From positions 1,805,460 through 1,869,459 of the forward strand of contig NC_080049.1 of the NCBI RefSeq assembly GCF_026212465.1: a stretch of 64,000 nucleotides of DNA. Reading direction: 5' to 3'. The notes beneath the pieces are model-generated. The model searched no databases. It saw only the letters and a list, made by a program, of their open reading frames with translations, and was not told where the DNA came from. Every line of letters starts with the position of its first letter. The stretch's first letter is position 1. The stretch is from Amaranthus tricolor (lineage: Eukaryota; Streptophyta; Magnoliopsida; Caryophyllales; Amaranthaceae). A program made the position numbers and the translations under genes. Positions 1 through 10,799 of the stretch are shown here, piece by piece.

Positions 1-625
1 CTTGAATGTGGGAAAGCTTCAAATATTTGGTCGTTCAATTAGTATAAGATATTAGAAGATCCTTGTTAGTTGAAAATATTTAAACAATTTTATACAAATG
101 GACGAAAATTATATAGGAAAAATTAGTTAGTAATTGTTATGGGTAAAAATCCAGTTTTAGTCAATAAAATTTTTTTTACTCACTAGTAATTCACATTAAA
201 TTAGTAATTTTGAATGAGAAAAATAATATGCAAGCAATAACATTCAGTTTTTTATAAAATAAGTGTAAATCATTAAAATTTGATTAAAACGCGTTTTTAG
301 TAAATATAAATTCAATTAGGTGAAAATCAGTATTTATTAGTATTAACCACTACAAGTTAGTTATAAATAACAAAATAATTTCAATGCAATTCAAATAATA
401 CATTTTGATTAACTCAACATGATATGAGTTTAACATATAATTCAATTCACTTTTAAAATATATGAAATTATATTCTATAATTGAAATAGATTATACAAGA
501 TGGGAATGGGTATGATATGTCCGCTACTTCTCCCCTCGAACCGTAACTTTGTGCGGGACACTAGGCTGATGATCATGACCATGACTTTTACAAGATGGTA
601 TTACGACTTGGCAATCAAAAATTGC
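1..625. other. AT-rich intergenic stretch, no gene seen
   Basis: No coding signal. A ~64-bp stretch at 62-125 recurs almost unchanged at 4548-4612, just after the left copy of the local duplication, so these two sites share ancestry. Around 505-590 there is a GC-richer patch followed by short GATGAT-like runs that resembles the 3' tail of a LINE, but it is too short to assign. Confidence 0.5.
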
Positions 626-1514
626 AAATAAAATAGCACATTTTATAAAACATAATACAAGAATTCATTCTGATTATCACTACTTAACATCAATAATTAA
701 AAAGAGACTATACAGTAAAAATACTTCCAAAAATAAAAGACCAATAGATCAACAACAATTTATAAACTTCATTATTACAAATTCATAAGTTAAATTCAAG
801 AAAAAAAGGAATATCTAAATGTTTGTCAAATTCACCTTTATTAAAAAGAAAAATAGTTTAACAAATTCATAAGTTAAAATCAATTCTGTATAAAAGTCAT
901 ATGAGACCTTATTTGAATTGTTTCGATTCAATGTTTATTAATTTCTAGTTTCCATAATTTTTTGATAGCATAAATAGAGATATTAACGATTAAATTCGTA
1001 TATTGAAAAGTGTGAAAAAACAAATGGTACAAGCACTACTAGATAAAAGACTTGTTGCAACGGTTAAGGACCGTTGCTGTAGGGCTAAAAAGCGTTGCTA
1101 AAACCTTTTTGCGACGGTTAAGGACCGTCGCATTTGCTGCCGTTGCCAAAAGTCTTTTGCAACGGCTTCTTGCATCTTTTGCAACGGTAGCAGTTGACTG
1201 TTGCCAAAGATACAATCTTTTGGCAACAGTTTCTCTTGGTCGCACAATACCGTTGCAAAAAGTCTTTAATGAAAAAGCTAAGCAAATGATAATTTTAATA
1301 ATTGATAGCATAAGATGTAATTAGAAATTTGATTACAAATATTATAGTTAAGAAATTTACACGATTAACTTGTTATATCAAAAACTAAGGATCAATTCTT
1401 CCATAACCTAGTGCAACCAAATATTCACCTATACATCATTACGTCTAAAAAGTATCGAACAAACAAGTTCACAAAATGTTTCCAAAAGCCACACAAAATT
1501 CTAAATATGTTCTT

Positions 1515-1766
1515 TTACGGCTCAATTTCATCACCATTCATCCAAAGCATAGATGTCGGAAACTCTTCACTTCCATCTTCTAATTCTTGAACCTCAAGCT
1601 CCGGCACCCATCGAAGGTCTTTCTCCTCTCGCAGGTATTTCAAATCCCGACGAGCAGATTTATGGTCTTTTGATTTTCCAGGAATGCCTAACAATGTCCC
1701 AATGATAACCAAGATATTAGACCTGAAATAGATCGAAATAATAAACAGCAGCAATGCTGCCAACAA
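1515..1766 (-). pseudogene. CACTA transposase (TNP2/TNPD-like) remnant
   Basis: An 83-codon frame contains GTLLGIPGKSKDHKSARRDL, which is the kind of segment found C-terminal to the transposase_21 core in plant CACTA transposases (GTLL-I-GK-KD---AR-DL). It is followed by an acidic stretch and stops within about 50 residues. No transposase catalytic region is recognisable elsewhere in the element. The first ~20 residues are hydrophobic and probably intronic or random. This is a coding remnant in a deletion derivative; assignment rests on a remembered family motif. Confidence 0.6.
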
Positions 1767-2250
1767 ATTACATCAAACAGTAGAAATAACACCAGAGAAC
1801 ACATCAAACAGTAGCAATAAACAGCTCATCTTTACTGGTAGTAGAAAAGAAACAATGCTTGAGGGAGATCACATTGGGATGATCAAGTAAACGCATCAAT
1901 TGTAACTCTCGATATATTTTATATACTCTAATAGAAATTTCCATCTTTAACATACTCTATCTAAGAACACACCATATTTATTCAAGGAAATATCATTACA
2001 CAAGAACAAAGACAACTCAAACGATGAAAACAAACTTGAGGTAAATGTCAGACATTAATGATTCACCATTAATACAATGAGGTAAAGCAACAGCATAGCT
2101 ATAACATTGTATTGCCATAATGCTACTAAAGTGATGCACATATATGTTGAGCAAGGGGGTCCAATGTACCAGTTCAGAGTGATAAGTACATGCAAGTATC
2201 TCAGACAAAAAGTTAAATGAAAAGAATCATAAAACTTAGACAAAACATAC

Positions 2251-2412
2251 CATTTTCACAGATTATCAAGCTATCCAGTTTAAAGAGTAAGCACTTGACA
2301 AGGCTTGGTATCAATGATCCAGCAGTCACTAAAACATTAATGCATTGGAACTCTGTACTATCAGTAGATGTCACGTCATTATCACTTGAGCAATTCTGTA
2401 GCAAGTTCCGCG
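2251..2412 (-). other. Possible captured host exon inside the CACTA element
   Basis: On the minus strand a 162-bp open segment is bounded by a good acceptor (GGATGCAG, just upstream of 2412) and a good donor (ATG then GTATGT, after 2251). It is a multiple of three and open throughout, in phase 1. The predicted peptide is leucine-rich and helical in character (for example NLLQNCSS and SLVKCLLFKLDSL) and could come from an ARM/HEAT-type protein, but I do not recognise the parent. It is unlike known CACTA proteins, so it may be a transduplicated gene piece. It could also be a non-coding coincidence. Confidence 0.35.
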
Positions 2413-4540
2413 CTGCATCCAAACCAAAGAAAGAGTTTATAAGGTTCTGTGAAGTTCAGACTAAAGCTGCATTATGAAGCTTGCAAGCATTAGTACAATA
2501 CAAATCTGACAAGATGTCAACAACAACCTACAGCAAGTGATTCAGGCATCAGCTATAGAACCGTTTACAGTTAATTTTAATGAAGGCACAATGCAATAAT
2601 ATTTACAGGCCATCCAAAAATCAACCTTCAACTTGATGCCTCTCCCCTAACAGCATACATTGATACAACGAAGCGAAACCCACAAGGTATCGATGACTAG
2701 GGGAAACAAAGAAATGATGTGTGATGCAGAAAATAGACCAGTACAATACCAATATGATAAGATAAATCGAGCCATTCTAGTTTTCCTTGATCATTCTTAC
2801 AAGTGTACAGCTAAAAGATTGCAAAAAGAGAATTCAGAAAATCCAGCATCAAGGGTAAACCCTAAAAGAAAACCCAGTAATTGAACAATTGTAGCAAAGC
2901 TAAAGATTACAAAATGATAATTCAGAATCCAAAAAACTTTCAGATAGAATATGAAGTTAAGAGATAGAGAATTACAGTGATGTAATCAACTCCACATCCA
3001 ATTTTCTTTTCATATTCAGGATGGTAAGGAAAGCAATCTCTCCAGAATTGTTCTCTCATGCTCAGCAGACAATCTATCTCCACTTTGATATCTATCACAA
3101 TCAAAAAATACCCAGAATTCAGAACAATTATCAAATTTAATAAAAAAAACAAAGAATCAATGAAGCTTACTTTCCAGAAATGAAGAATCAAGGAAAACCT
3201 TACACAGTGAAATCATAGGCCAAAAACTTACTTTTGCTTTAATCTTATCATCTAGAACTTCAATTTTGAAGTAACTCCATCAATTTTTCTTAGCATTACT
3301 TTGAAAGAATCTCACAAAGCCCAACAAAAAGGCGAAATCTTGTTCCTTCGCAGAGCCAAGACCGAAAATCAGTACAACCCAACATTTCAAACTGATGAAA
3401 TACACATACATTAATCTGATAATTACAACAAAGCCCAAGAAATTCAAAGAACAAGCCATAAATTGAAATCAACAAGAAACAAGAACAACAAATTTAAAGA
3501 AAACGAAAGGCAAAATAAAATTAAAACTACCTGCTGTCGTGGGTTCAAAGGCGGCTGAAGGGCAGCGTAGCGGCAGCACCGGCTGAAAAAGCGGCAGTTC
3601 CTCCGATGTGCAGGCGGCGGCAATGGGCGGGATTAGGGCTTGTGAGGGAATCGGGTTTGTGAGGGAAGGGAAGTGAATGGGCGCTGGATTCTGAAATGTC
3701 GAAGGGAAATAAAAATTTCGAAAAAATTTCGAAAGGAAGGGTTTGTGAGGGATTGGGGTCAGTTTTGAGAGGGAAATAAAAAAAAAATTATTAGTATAAG
3801 GTCTTTTGCAATGGGTATAAGATAACCGTAGCCTTTTCTAATCTTTTGCAACGGTTTACTTGAACCCGTTGCCTTTTCTTATCTATTGCAACGGTTTTAT
3901 TGTACCCGTTGCTAAAGCTGTTGCTATAAAATAAAACCGTTGCCAAAGGGTGTTGCCTATGCTCTTTTATCTAGTAGTGAAGTAAAGAAGAATGGAGAAA
4001 TTCTTTCTCTTAATCAACAAGACAATAAAGGCACAAATAACAATATCGTTATGGTTCTTTGGTTGCTTAATCTTTTTCTTGAATTTGGATTATTAAAATT
4101 TGTAGATGAATAGTGAAACGAGAAATAAAAAGATAAACTCTGAAGAACAAAAAAAAAGTCTGTTATTTATCCATGGCATTGTGTGACCATTTCTGGGTAA
4201 AGACTACAATTACTTTTAACAGTTGAAAATTGTGATGTTTTGGAAAATTTTTAATCATTTTATTAGAATTAATGTACGATTAATTGGAAAAAAAGAAAGA
4301 TTAAATGAGACTGAGAGAAAAGTAGGAAAATAATAATCTAACATTTTATTTTCTTTTCCCAACTTGAAAATGACGATTAAATTTAATGGTGACTTAAGTT
4401 ATTGGCCCTTTTCAAAATTGGGCCCTAGGCGGCAGCACTCCTCGCTTACACCCACGGTCGGGGTTGTGTTATTGTAAATATAGTAAAAGCTGAAAATTAA
4501 TTTATTGATCAAACTCGGAAAAACGAAATCAACTAATTTA

Positions 4541-6028
4541 TTTATTCTTGTTAGTTGAAAATGTTTAAACAATTTTATACAAATGGACGAAAATTATATA
4601 GGAAAAATTACCCTTAATAATCCAATCTTTCACTTATTTTCCTACAATAATCCCAACTTTTGATTAACCATGAATAATACCAGCTTTTAAGTCAATTACT
4701 CATAAATGTTGTTGTGCATATGGTAACCTGTTTTTGTATGTAATTTAACAAAAAAAGTAAATAAAATAGCAAAAATAATGTAACACCCCGAGATTTTCTG
4801 ACGTCATTAATTAATATTTTAATGACTTTTGGTTATTTTATAATTATATTAAATTAATTTTGAAGTAGTTTTAATAAATTCCTTTTATATACGAATTTAA
4901 ATATTAACATATATTTATATTAAAAATACAATTACACCATCAGCAGCCGCGTCATTCCTTGCCGCCAGCAACTAGCGGCTGTGACAGCAACAGTATGAGC
5001 CATGACTCCATCCACCACCACACTAACCACTCTTCTCTTCACCCCTTTCTCTTGTTCACCTAAGTAAGCCATATCCTCTTCCGTAATTGATTTTCTCTTG
5101 TTTTTAATTAAAATTGTTATCAAGTTTATGAGTTAGTAATGATTTTTGTATTATTTTCATTGAATCTTTTGTGGGTAAGAGCTTGATTGATGAATTAAAC
5201 ATACTTATGATTTAGGGTTTGAAGTATGATTAGAAATTATGGGTTGTGTGTTGATTGTGTATTAATTTGGTTTAATCTTAACATGGGTAATAGAAATGGT
5301 GTTATCCTTGAGCATTAAGTGGTTAGGGTTTGATTATAGAATGATTACTCTTAATGGTGTGTACTATCATACTACATTTTTGAAGTATTGTGGTCATTTG
5401 GATAGCTTTGAATGAGTATTTGTGGAGGAAATTGTGGTTAAATAGGGTGGTGGTATTGGTTTTAATATTGGTTAGGATCGTTGGCCGCAAAGAATGGTTA
5501 CTAATTGCCCTTATTATCTTTGTTAATGTTGATTAGTGATTGTTGCTAACTAATCGTGGTTATTGATTAATATCATTAGTCGCTAAAAGTTGTTATTTTA
5601 GGATTGTATGGTTGTCGTTATTAGTTGTAATTATCATTTTTATGCTTGGATATTTTGATTGTAAGTTGTGTAACCTTAGTGTTCTCATAAGTTATAGTGC
5701 TCAATGTCATTGTGAGTTACTTTGAACATACTTGGCGCTAACCCTTATTCACTATGGTAATTAACTATGAGAAATGTAGTGAATGGCATTTTGATTAGTT
5801 GTCATCATGGTTATAAATGTTAGGTTATGCATTAAACGAGATTGGATGTATTAGTTCATTTTCTTGGTAATAAGTATTTCTATAGCTCCAAACATTGTAA
5901 AATAAAGAAGGGATCTCTTGAGTGCTAGTCGTTATCAAAATGATTAAAAAATTTGGTTTGGCTGTTAAGTTTAGTTGATGTCGTGAATTCGTGATCAATG
6001 AGCAAAAATACTGATTATCACATTTTAT
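4541..6028. other. Intergenic, possible Ty3-gypsy LTR fragment
   Basis: At 4779 the sequence TGTAACACCCCGAGATTTTC begins. Many plant Ty3-gypsy LTRs start with TGTAACACCC, so this may be an LTR end. I could not find the matching terminus or any coding domain. The rest (4900-6020) is T-rich on the plus strand and shows no gene. Confidence 0.3.
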
Positions 6029-7245
6029 AAAATAGCACATTTTATAAAACTGAATACAAGAATTCATTCTGATTATCACTACTTAACATCAATAACTAAA
6101 AAGAGACTACATAGTAAAAATACTTCCAAAAATAAAAAACCACTAGAACAACAACAATTTGTAAACTTCATTATTACAAATTCATAAGTTAAATTCAAGA
6201 AAAAAAGAATATCTAAATGTTTGTCAAATTCACCTTTATTTAAAAGAAAAATAGTTTAAACAAATTCATAAGTTAAAATCAATTCTGTATAAAAGTCATG
6301 CCAATTTCTTTTAGGTGTCCCACCAAAATTAGAATGAATAAAATATCTTCCACTAAGAAATCCCTTTCTAACCCATCAAATCAACCCTCTAAATTAAGCA
6401 CTCGAAAACCCATTCCAATTGACAAAACAAGACAAGAAAAACATGTAGTATGAAACGAAAGTATTTAATCCTTTTTCCGTGTTTTTACTTGTAGGATAGT
6501 TGATTTCGTCATTAAGCAAACTCACTTTTATATTATTAGTAATTTATAAGTTAAAATATAGTTATATGAGACCTTATTTGAATTATTTCGATTCAATATT
6601 TATTAATTTCTAGTTTCTATAATTTTTTGATAGCATAAATAGAAATATTAACGATTGAATTCGTATATCGAAAAGTGTGAAAAAAGAAATGGTATACGTA
6701 AAGAAGAATGGAGAAATTCTTTTTCTTAATCAACAAGAAAATAAAGGCACAAATAACAATATCGTTATGGTTCTTAGGTTGCTTATTATAATTTGGATTA
6801 TTAAAATTTGTAGATGAATAGTGAAACGAGAAATAAAATGGCAAACTCTGAAGAACAAAAAAAAAATCTGTTATTTATCCATGGCATTGTGTGACCATTT
6901 CTGGGTAAAGACTACAATTACTTTTAACAATTGAAAATTGTGATGTTTTGGAAAAAAATTTTAATCATTTTATTAGAATTAATGTACGATTAATTGGAAA
7001 AAAGGAAAGATTAAATGAGACTGAGAGAAAAGTAGGAAAATAATCTAATATTTTCTTTTCTTTTCCCAACTTGAAAATGACGATTAAATTTAATGGTGAC
7101 TTAAGTTATTGGCCCTTTTCAAGATTGGGCCCTAGGCGGCAGCACTCTTCGCTTACACCTACGGTTGGGGTTGTGTTATTGTAAATATAGTAAAAGCTGA
7201 AAATTAATTTATTGATCAAACTCGGAAAAACGAAATCAACTAACT
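6029..7245. repeat. Local segmental duplication, right copy (uninterrupted)
   Basis: This copy matches 626-1033 plus 3983-4540. At 6690-6705 it carries the unfilled equivalent of the CACTA target: GGTA, four bases, then TAAAGAAG, the same length as the left copy would have after removal of the element and one AAG. It therefore shows that duplication preceded the CACTA insertion, or that only the left copy was hit. No gene lies inside. Confidence 0.85.
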
Positions 7246-7478
7246 TAACAATGCAATGGAAAACATGACATTTATGCTTTATAGACATTCACCCATTTGG
7301 CACACATTTATATTTTTTTATGGAAAAGAAATGTTACTATCACAAAATATAATTATGAATAAAGTACAGTGAAAAGAAAAAGAAAATGCTACAAATTCAA
7401 GTAAAGCCCAAAAAGGCCCATTCTATCATACTCTACTTCTTGCTACAAATGAAATGTTTCTCAGATAGATGATCACTT

Positions 7479-10400
7479 TTAGTTCTTTGTTCTTCTTGTT
7501 CTACTTCTTCTACTGAAATGGTGGTCATGAAAATCAAGTAAAACCCATTCCATCTTGTTCAACAATTTAAAAAGCCAAAAAGGCTTCCCCATTGACAATA
7601 TGTAGTACCCCCAAGCCAAACCAACTATTGTACCACTTCCAAATCCAATCACTACAACTTCCCACATCGATAATTCTGTTTTTTCTTCCACATTATCATT
7701 GTTCAAAGATTGCACAACAGTATTGTTTTTGCATTCAAGTAATGGTGCTCCACACAATTCAAGATTTCCCTCGTACGAATCAGATGGGAAGGTATCAAAT
7801 TGGTTACCATGGGGTATAGGCCCTTCCAGTTGATTATATGAAACATTAAAAACCTCGAGAAATGTTAAACTAACAAGTTCTTGAGGGATTTCACCGATAA
7901 GCCTATTTGATGATAGGTCTAAACCATCCAACCATGATAAGTTCCCAATGGATGGAGGGATGTTTCCGATAAGTAGGTTATGCGAAAGATTAAGATTTCG
8001 AAGTGCTTGCAACATCCCTATAGAATTTGGAATCTCTCCTTCAAAGTGATTATTAGACATATCAAATGTTGACATAGAAGTAATTATCTCCTTATAATCC
8101 AGTTCCACCCCTTTTACTATCATCTTGATGGAGTACATATATAAATAACCATTTTCAATTTCTAAGTACCTTGGACTTCCTATAGTAGACATGTTGTTAT
8201 CCATCATGGAACGAAATTGTTTGATGTACATGAATGGCAACTTACCACAAAAATTATTGTTTGAAAGGTCGAGAATTTGTAGATTTGAAAAAGGAAACGC
8301 TGCAATCTTTGATAAATTGTTGGTTATATCACCATGAAATTTATTAAAGGATAGGCTGAGAACCTCTAAAGATGGAAGGCTACCTAACCAGTATGGAAAT
8401 AGATCTTTGAATTTGTTGTTCCTCAAATTTAGGACTCTTAGGTTTCTACATTTAGATAAAGACCTAGGTATAGCTCCTTCTAACTGATTGTCAGTAAAAT
8501 CTACATAATCCAATAAATCACAAGCAAAAAATAATGCTGATGGAATGATGCCCTTGAAATTATTTGATTGGAGATTCAATGCAGTTAATTGAGTACTAGT
8601 ATTGCCCAAGCAATGAGGAACTTCTCCATTAAACTTGTTATAAGATAAATCAAGGGTTATAAGATAAACCAAGTTGCAGATAGAAGAGTTTTTAAAATTC
8701 GTGACATTGTATCCTGGAATGCATGACAAATATGAAAGAATTTAGAGAAAGTTGTAGCTTCATATAATAATGTATAAATACATCATAGTAAAAGAATATT
8801 CTACCATGAAATTTAATCTTTTTTGAAAAGAAAAAAAAAATTTGACCACATGACTTCTTAAAGAAGTTAGAAATTAGTTTAGAGTACATGTAATCACGTT
8901 AGGATAATTCCACTCAACTTTATGGAATATCTTGTTTTAAAAAATAAAACGATAACTATAAACTTAGTGTAATTGTAATCACGTTAGGATAATTCCACTC
9001 TGTAAGTGCTGTGATGCTTCCAATGTTGGCATATTAGATGTGAGATAATTGATATATTTTTTTTTATAATCTTTATTAATGTATACAAAATAAAAATATC
9101 AAAAATCAAAGAAATATATTAAAGATAATTCGATAGAACTTGTTTCATATATTTTTATTGGTAACAATAATCAATGTTATATATATATAAAAAAAAAAAA
9201 AAGCAAATATGAAAAACCTTAATAATACAAGAAATATACTTTTATTAGTGACAAGCGAATTCAAAAAAGAAAATAATAATTTAACAGTTGGAGGTCTCAA
9301 TGTATGCAATGGCGAACTATTTGGAAGATGCAATTTAGATAGGCAATGCTAAAGATTAGTGTACCTGTAATCTGTGGTGTGATTTTTCCAATCAAGTTAT
9401 TGTTGGCAACCAACAAATGACGAAGACTCGTTAACTTTCCAATGTTGACAGGTATCTCACCATGTAATTGATTACTTGATAAATCCAAAAGATTCAAATT
9501 TGTAAGAAGAGAAAAAGAATTTGGTATCTCACCATGTAATTGATTACTTGATAATAACAAAAAACTCAAAGTTGTAAGAAGAGAAAAAGAATTTGGTATC
9601 TCACCATGTAATTGATTATTTGATAAATCCAAAAGATCCAAATTTGTAAGAAGAGAAAAAGAATTTGGTATCTCACCATGTAATTGATTACTTGATAAAT
9701 CCAAATCTCTCAAATTTGTAAGAAGAGAAAAAGAATTTGGTATCTCACCATGTAATTGATTATTTGATAAATACAACTCAATCAAATTTGTATGAAGAGA
9801 AAAAGAATTTGGTATCTCACCATGTAATTGATTATATGATAAATCCAACACACTCAAATTTGTAAGAAGAGAAAAAGAATTTGGTATCTCACCATGTAAT
9901 TGATTACTTGATAAATCCAAAAGATTCAAATTTGTAAGAAGAGAAAAAGAATTTGGTATCTCACCATGTAATTGATTACTTGATAATAACAAAAAACTCA
10001 AAGTTGTAAGAAGAGAAAAAGAATTTGGTATCTCACCATGTAATTGATTATTTGATAAATCCAAACGATTCAAATTTGTAAGAAGAGAAAAAGAATTTGG
10101 TATCTCACCATGTAATTGATTATTTGATAAATCCAAATCACTCAAATTTGTAAGAAGAGAAAAAGAATTTGGTATCTCACCATGTAATTGATTATATGAA
10201 AAATCCAAAAAAGTCAAATTTGTAAGAAGAGAAAAAGAATTTGGTATCTCACCAGAAAAGTCGTTCCCACGAAGGGAAAGGCACCGAAGCTCCGACATAT
10301 TAATAAATAAAGAGAGTGAGCCACTAAAATGGTTAAATTCTAGGTGGAGATATTGGAGTTTTTTAAGAAGAGAAAGAGAAGACGGGACATGCCCATAAAA

Positions 10401-10709
10401 ATAGTTATCATGGAGAGATAGGTTTTGCAGGTTTGTAAGAAAACTGATTTGAGAAGAGAGAGTACCATTGAGTTCTAAGTTGGAGATGTTCAGGGAAATG
10501 ACAGTGGGAGAGTGAGAAGACGAAGAGCAAGTGACGAACGACCAATTGCAATGGTGAGTAGTGTTTTTCCAAGATGATAGACTTTTATAAGGATCATCTT
10601 TAATGGCAGATTTAATAGCTAATAATGCTTCTTGTTCTGATAATATTCCGCCATTGATGAAGCTTATATTCAGACAGTGAATAAACAAGAAGAAAACAAG
10701 AATTCGCAT
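7479..10709 (-). CDS. LRR receptor-like protein (RLP), two exons
   Basis: Exons 10709-9365 and 8713-7479 join through a 651-bp phase-1 intron (donor CAG/GTACAC, acceptor TTCCAG) to an 859-residue protein with no frame break. Residues 1-20 are a signal peptide; ~24-64 form an LRRNT cap (ALLAIKSAI, then CNWSFVTC) like that of LRR-XII receptor kinases. LRRs follow, of which residues ~156-419 are eleven near-identical 24-residue units. The second exon carries further LRRs, a non-LRR island (~612-663, with KGVELDYKEI), four closing LRRs, a C-terminal cap (LELCGAPLLEC, ~764-776), one membrane span with GxGSG (~799-822) and a short basic cytoplasmic tail without kinase. This C-terminal half is of the Cf-9/RLP type, so it should sit in the plasma membrane, sense apoplastic ligands and signal through SOBIR1/BAK1-type partners; that is family knowledge. 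A TATA box lies ~80 bp upstream. The ligand is unknown. Confidence 0.85.
8714..9364 (-). other. RLP intron with LRR remnant and direct repeats
   Basis: Within this intron, minus-strand bases near 9040-9005 read NIGSITALTE in one frame, close to the VNIGKLTSLRHL segment at the end of exon 1. That suggests an LRR lost from coding sequence. A ~25-bp direct repeat (TAATCACGTTAGGATAATTC) occurs at about 8891 and 8978. The polypyrimidine tract before the acceptor is good. Plant RLP genes are often intronless, so an intron here may have arisen from a degenerate LRR block. Confidence 0.5.
9451..10242 (-). repeat. Coding minisatellite: 11 x 72-bp LRR units
   Basis: Eleven head-to-tail units, each exactly 72 bp, encode LHGEIPNSFSLLTNL followed by a short variable part and NQ. 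Differences between units fall mainly in the two residues after TNL and in the two or three before NQ, that is, in or beside the exposed beta-strand face. In protein order the variable pairs are TF, SD, NR, SF, NL, SV, IE, RD, DL, SF, NL. The 144 bp at 9451-9594 are repeated identically at 9883-10026, six units apart, which shows a recent multi-unit duplication or conversion. Confidence 0.97.
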
Positions 10710-10788
10710 TTTGTTATTTTTGTTTCGTTTACTTTGATGGGTAGAATACTAGAATTGAGATACATGATGAGAGGAAAATGCAAGACCA

Positions 10789-10794
10789 TTTATA
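10789..10794 (-). promoter_or_regulatory. TATA box of the RLP gene
   Basis: TATAAA on the minus strand (within TTATAAATGG) lies about 80 bp upstream of the start codon at 10709, a usual spacing once a short leader is allowed for. No other strong TATA motif is nearer. Confidence 0.6.
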
Positions 10795-10799
10795 ATGTG

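Larger units (their letters stand above)
1034..3979. mobile_element. CACTA (En/Spm) DNA transposon, non-autonomous
   Basis: The left end reads CACTACTAGATAAAAGA and the right end is its exact 17-bp inverse. Both sides carry the 3-bp target duplication AAG (1031-1033 and 3980-3982), as expected for this superfamily. Subterminal zones (about 1050-1260 and 3800-3960) hold many direct and inverted copies of a TTGCAACGG motif, the usual arrangement of transposase-binding subterminal repeats. A GC-rich patch at 3530-3670 looks like the leader of a former gene. Only a fragment of transposase coding sequence remains, so movement would need a transposase supplied elsewhere. The pre-insertion site is preserved near 6690-6705 in the duplicate segment. 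Confidence 0.93.
626..4540. repeat. Local segmental duplication, left copy (interrupted by CACTA element)
   Basis: The bases 626-1033 and 3983-4540 align almost base for base with 6029-7245. The left copy lacks about 260 bp that is present in the right copy at roughly 6299-6562, and carries the CACTA insertion at 1034-3979. The right copy abuts the 3' end of the LRR receptor gene, so the duplicated unit is the 3' flank of that gene. The left copy has no LRR sequence next to it, so either only the flank was duplicated or a second gene was later lost. Confidence 0.85.

Noticed and set aside
1039..1324. Overlapping 90-codon frames on both strands
   Set aside because: They lie in the subterminal repeat zone of the CACTA element, and their open state follows from repeated TTGCAACGG motifs.
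7479..9364. Treating the two LRR frames as separate genes
   Set aside because: The second lacks a signal peptide and cap, the first lacks a membrane span, and a GT-AG phase-1 intron joins them exactly in frame.
9012..10242. CRISPR-like array in the 72-bp repeats
   Set aside because: The units are contiguous coding LRRs without spacers in a plant receptor gene.
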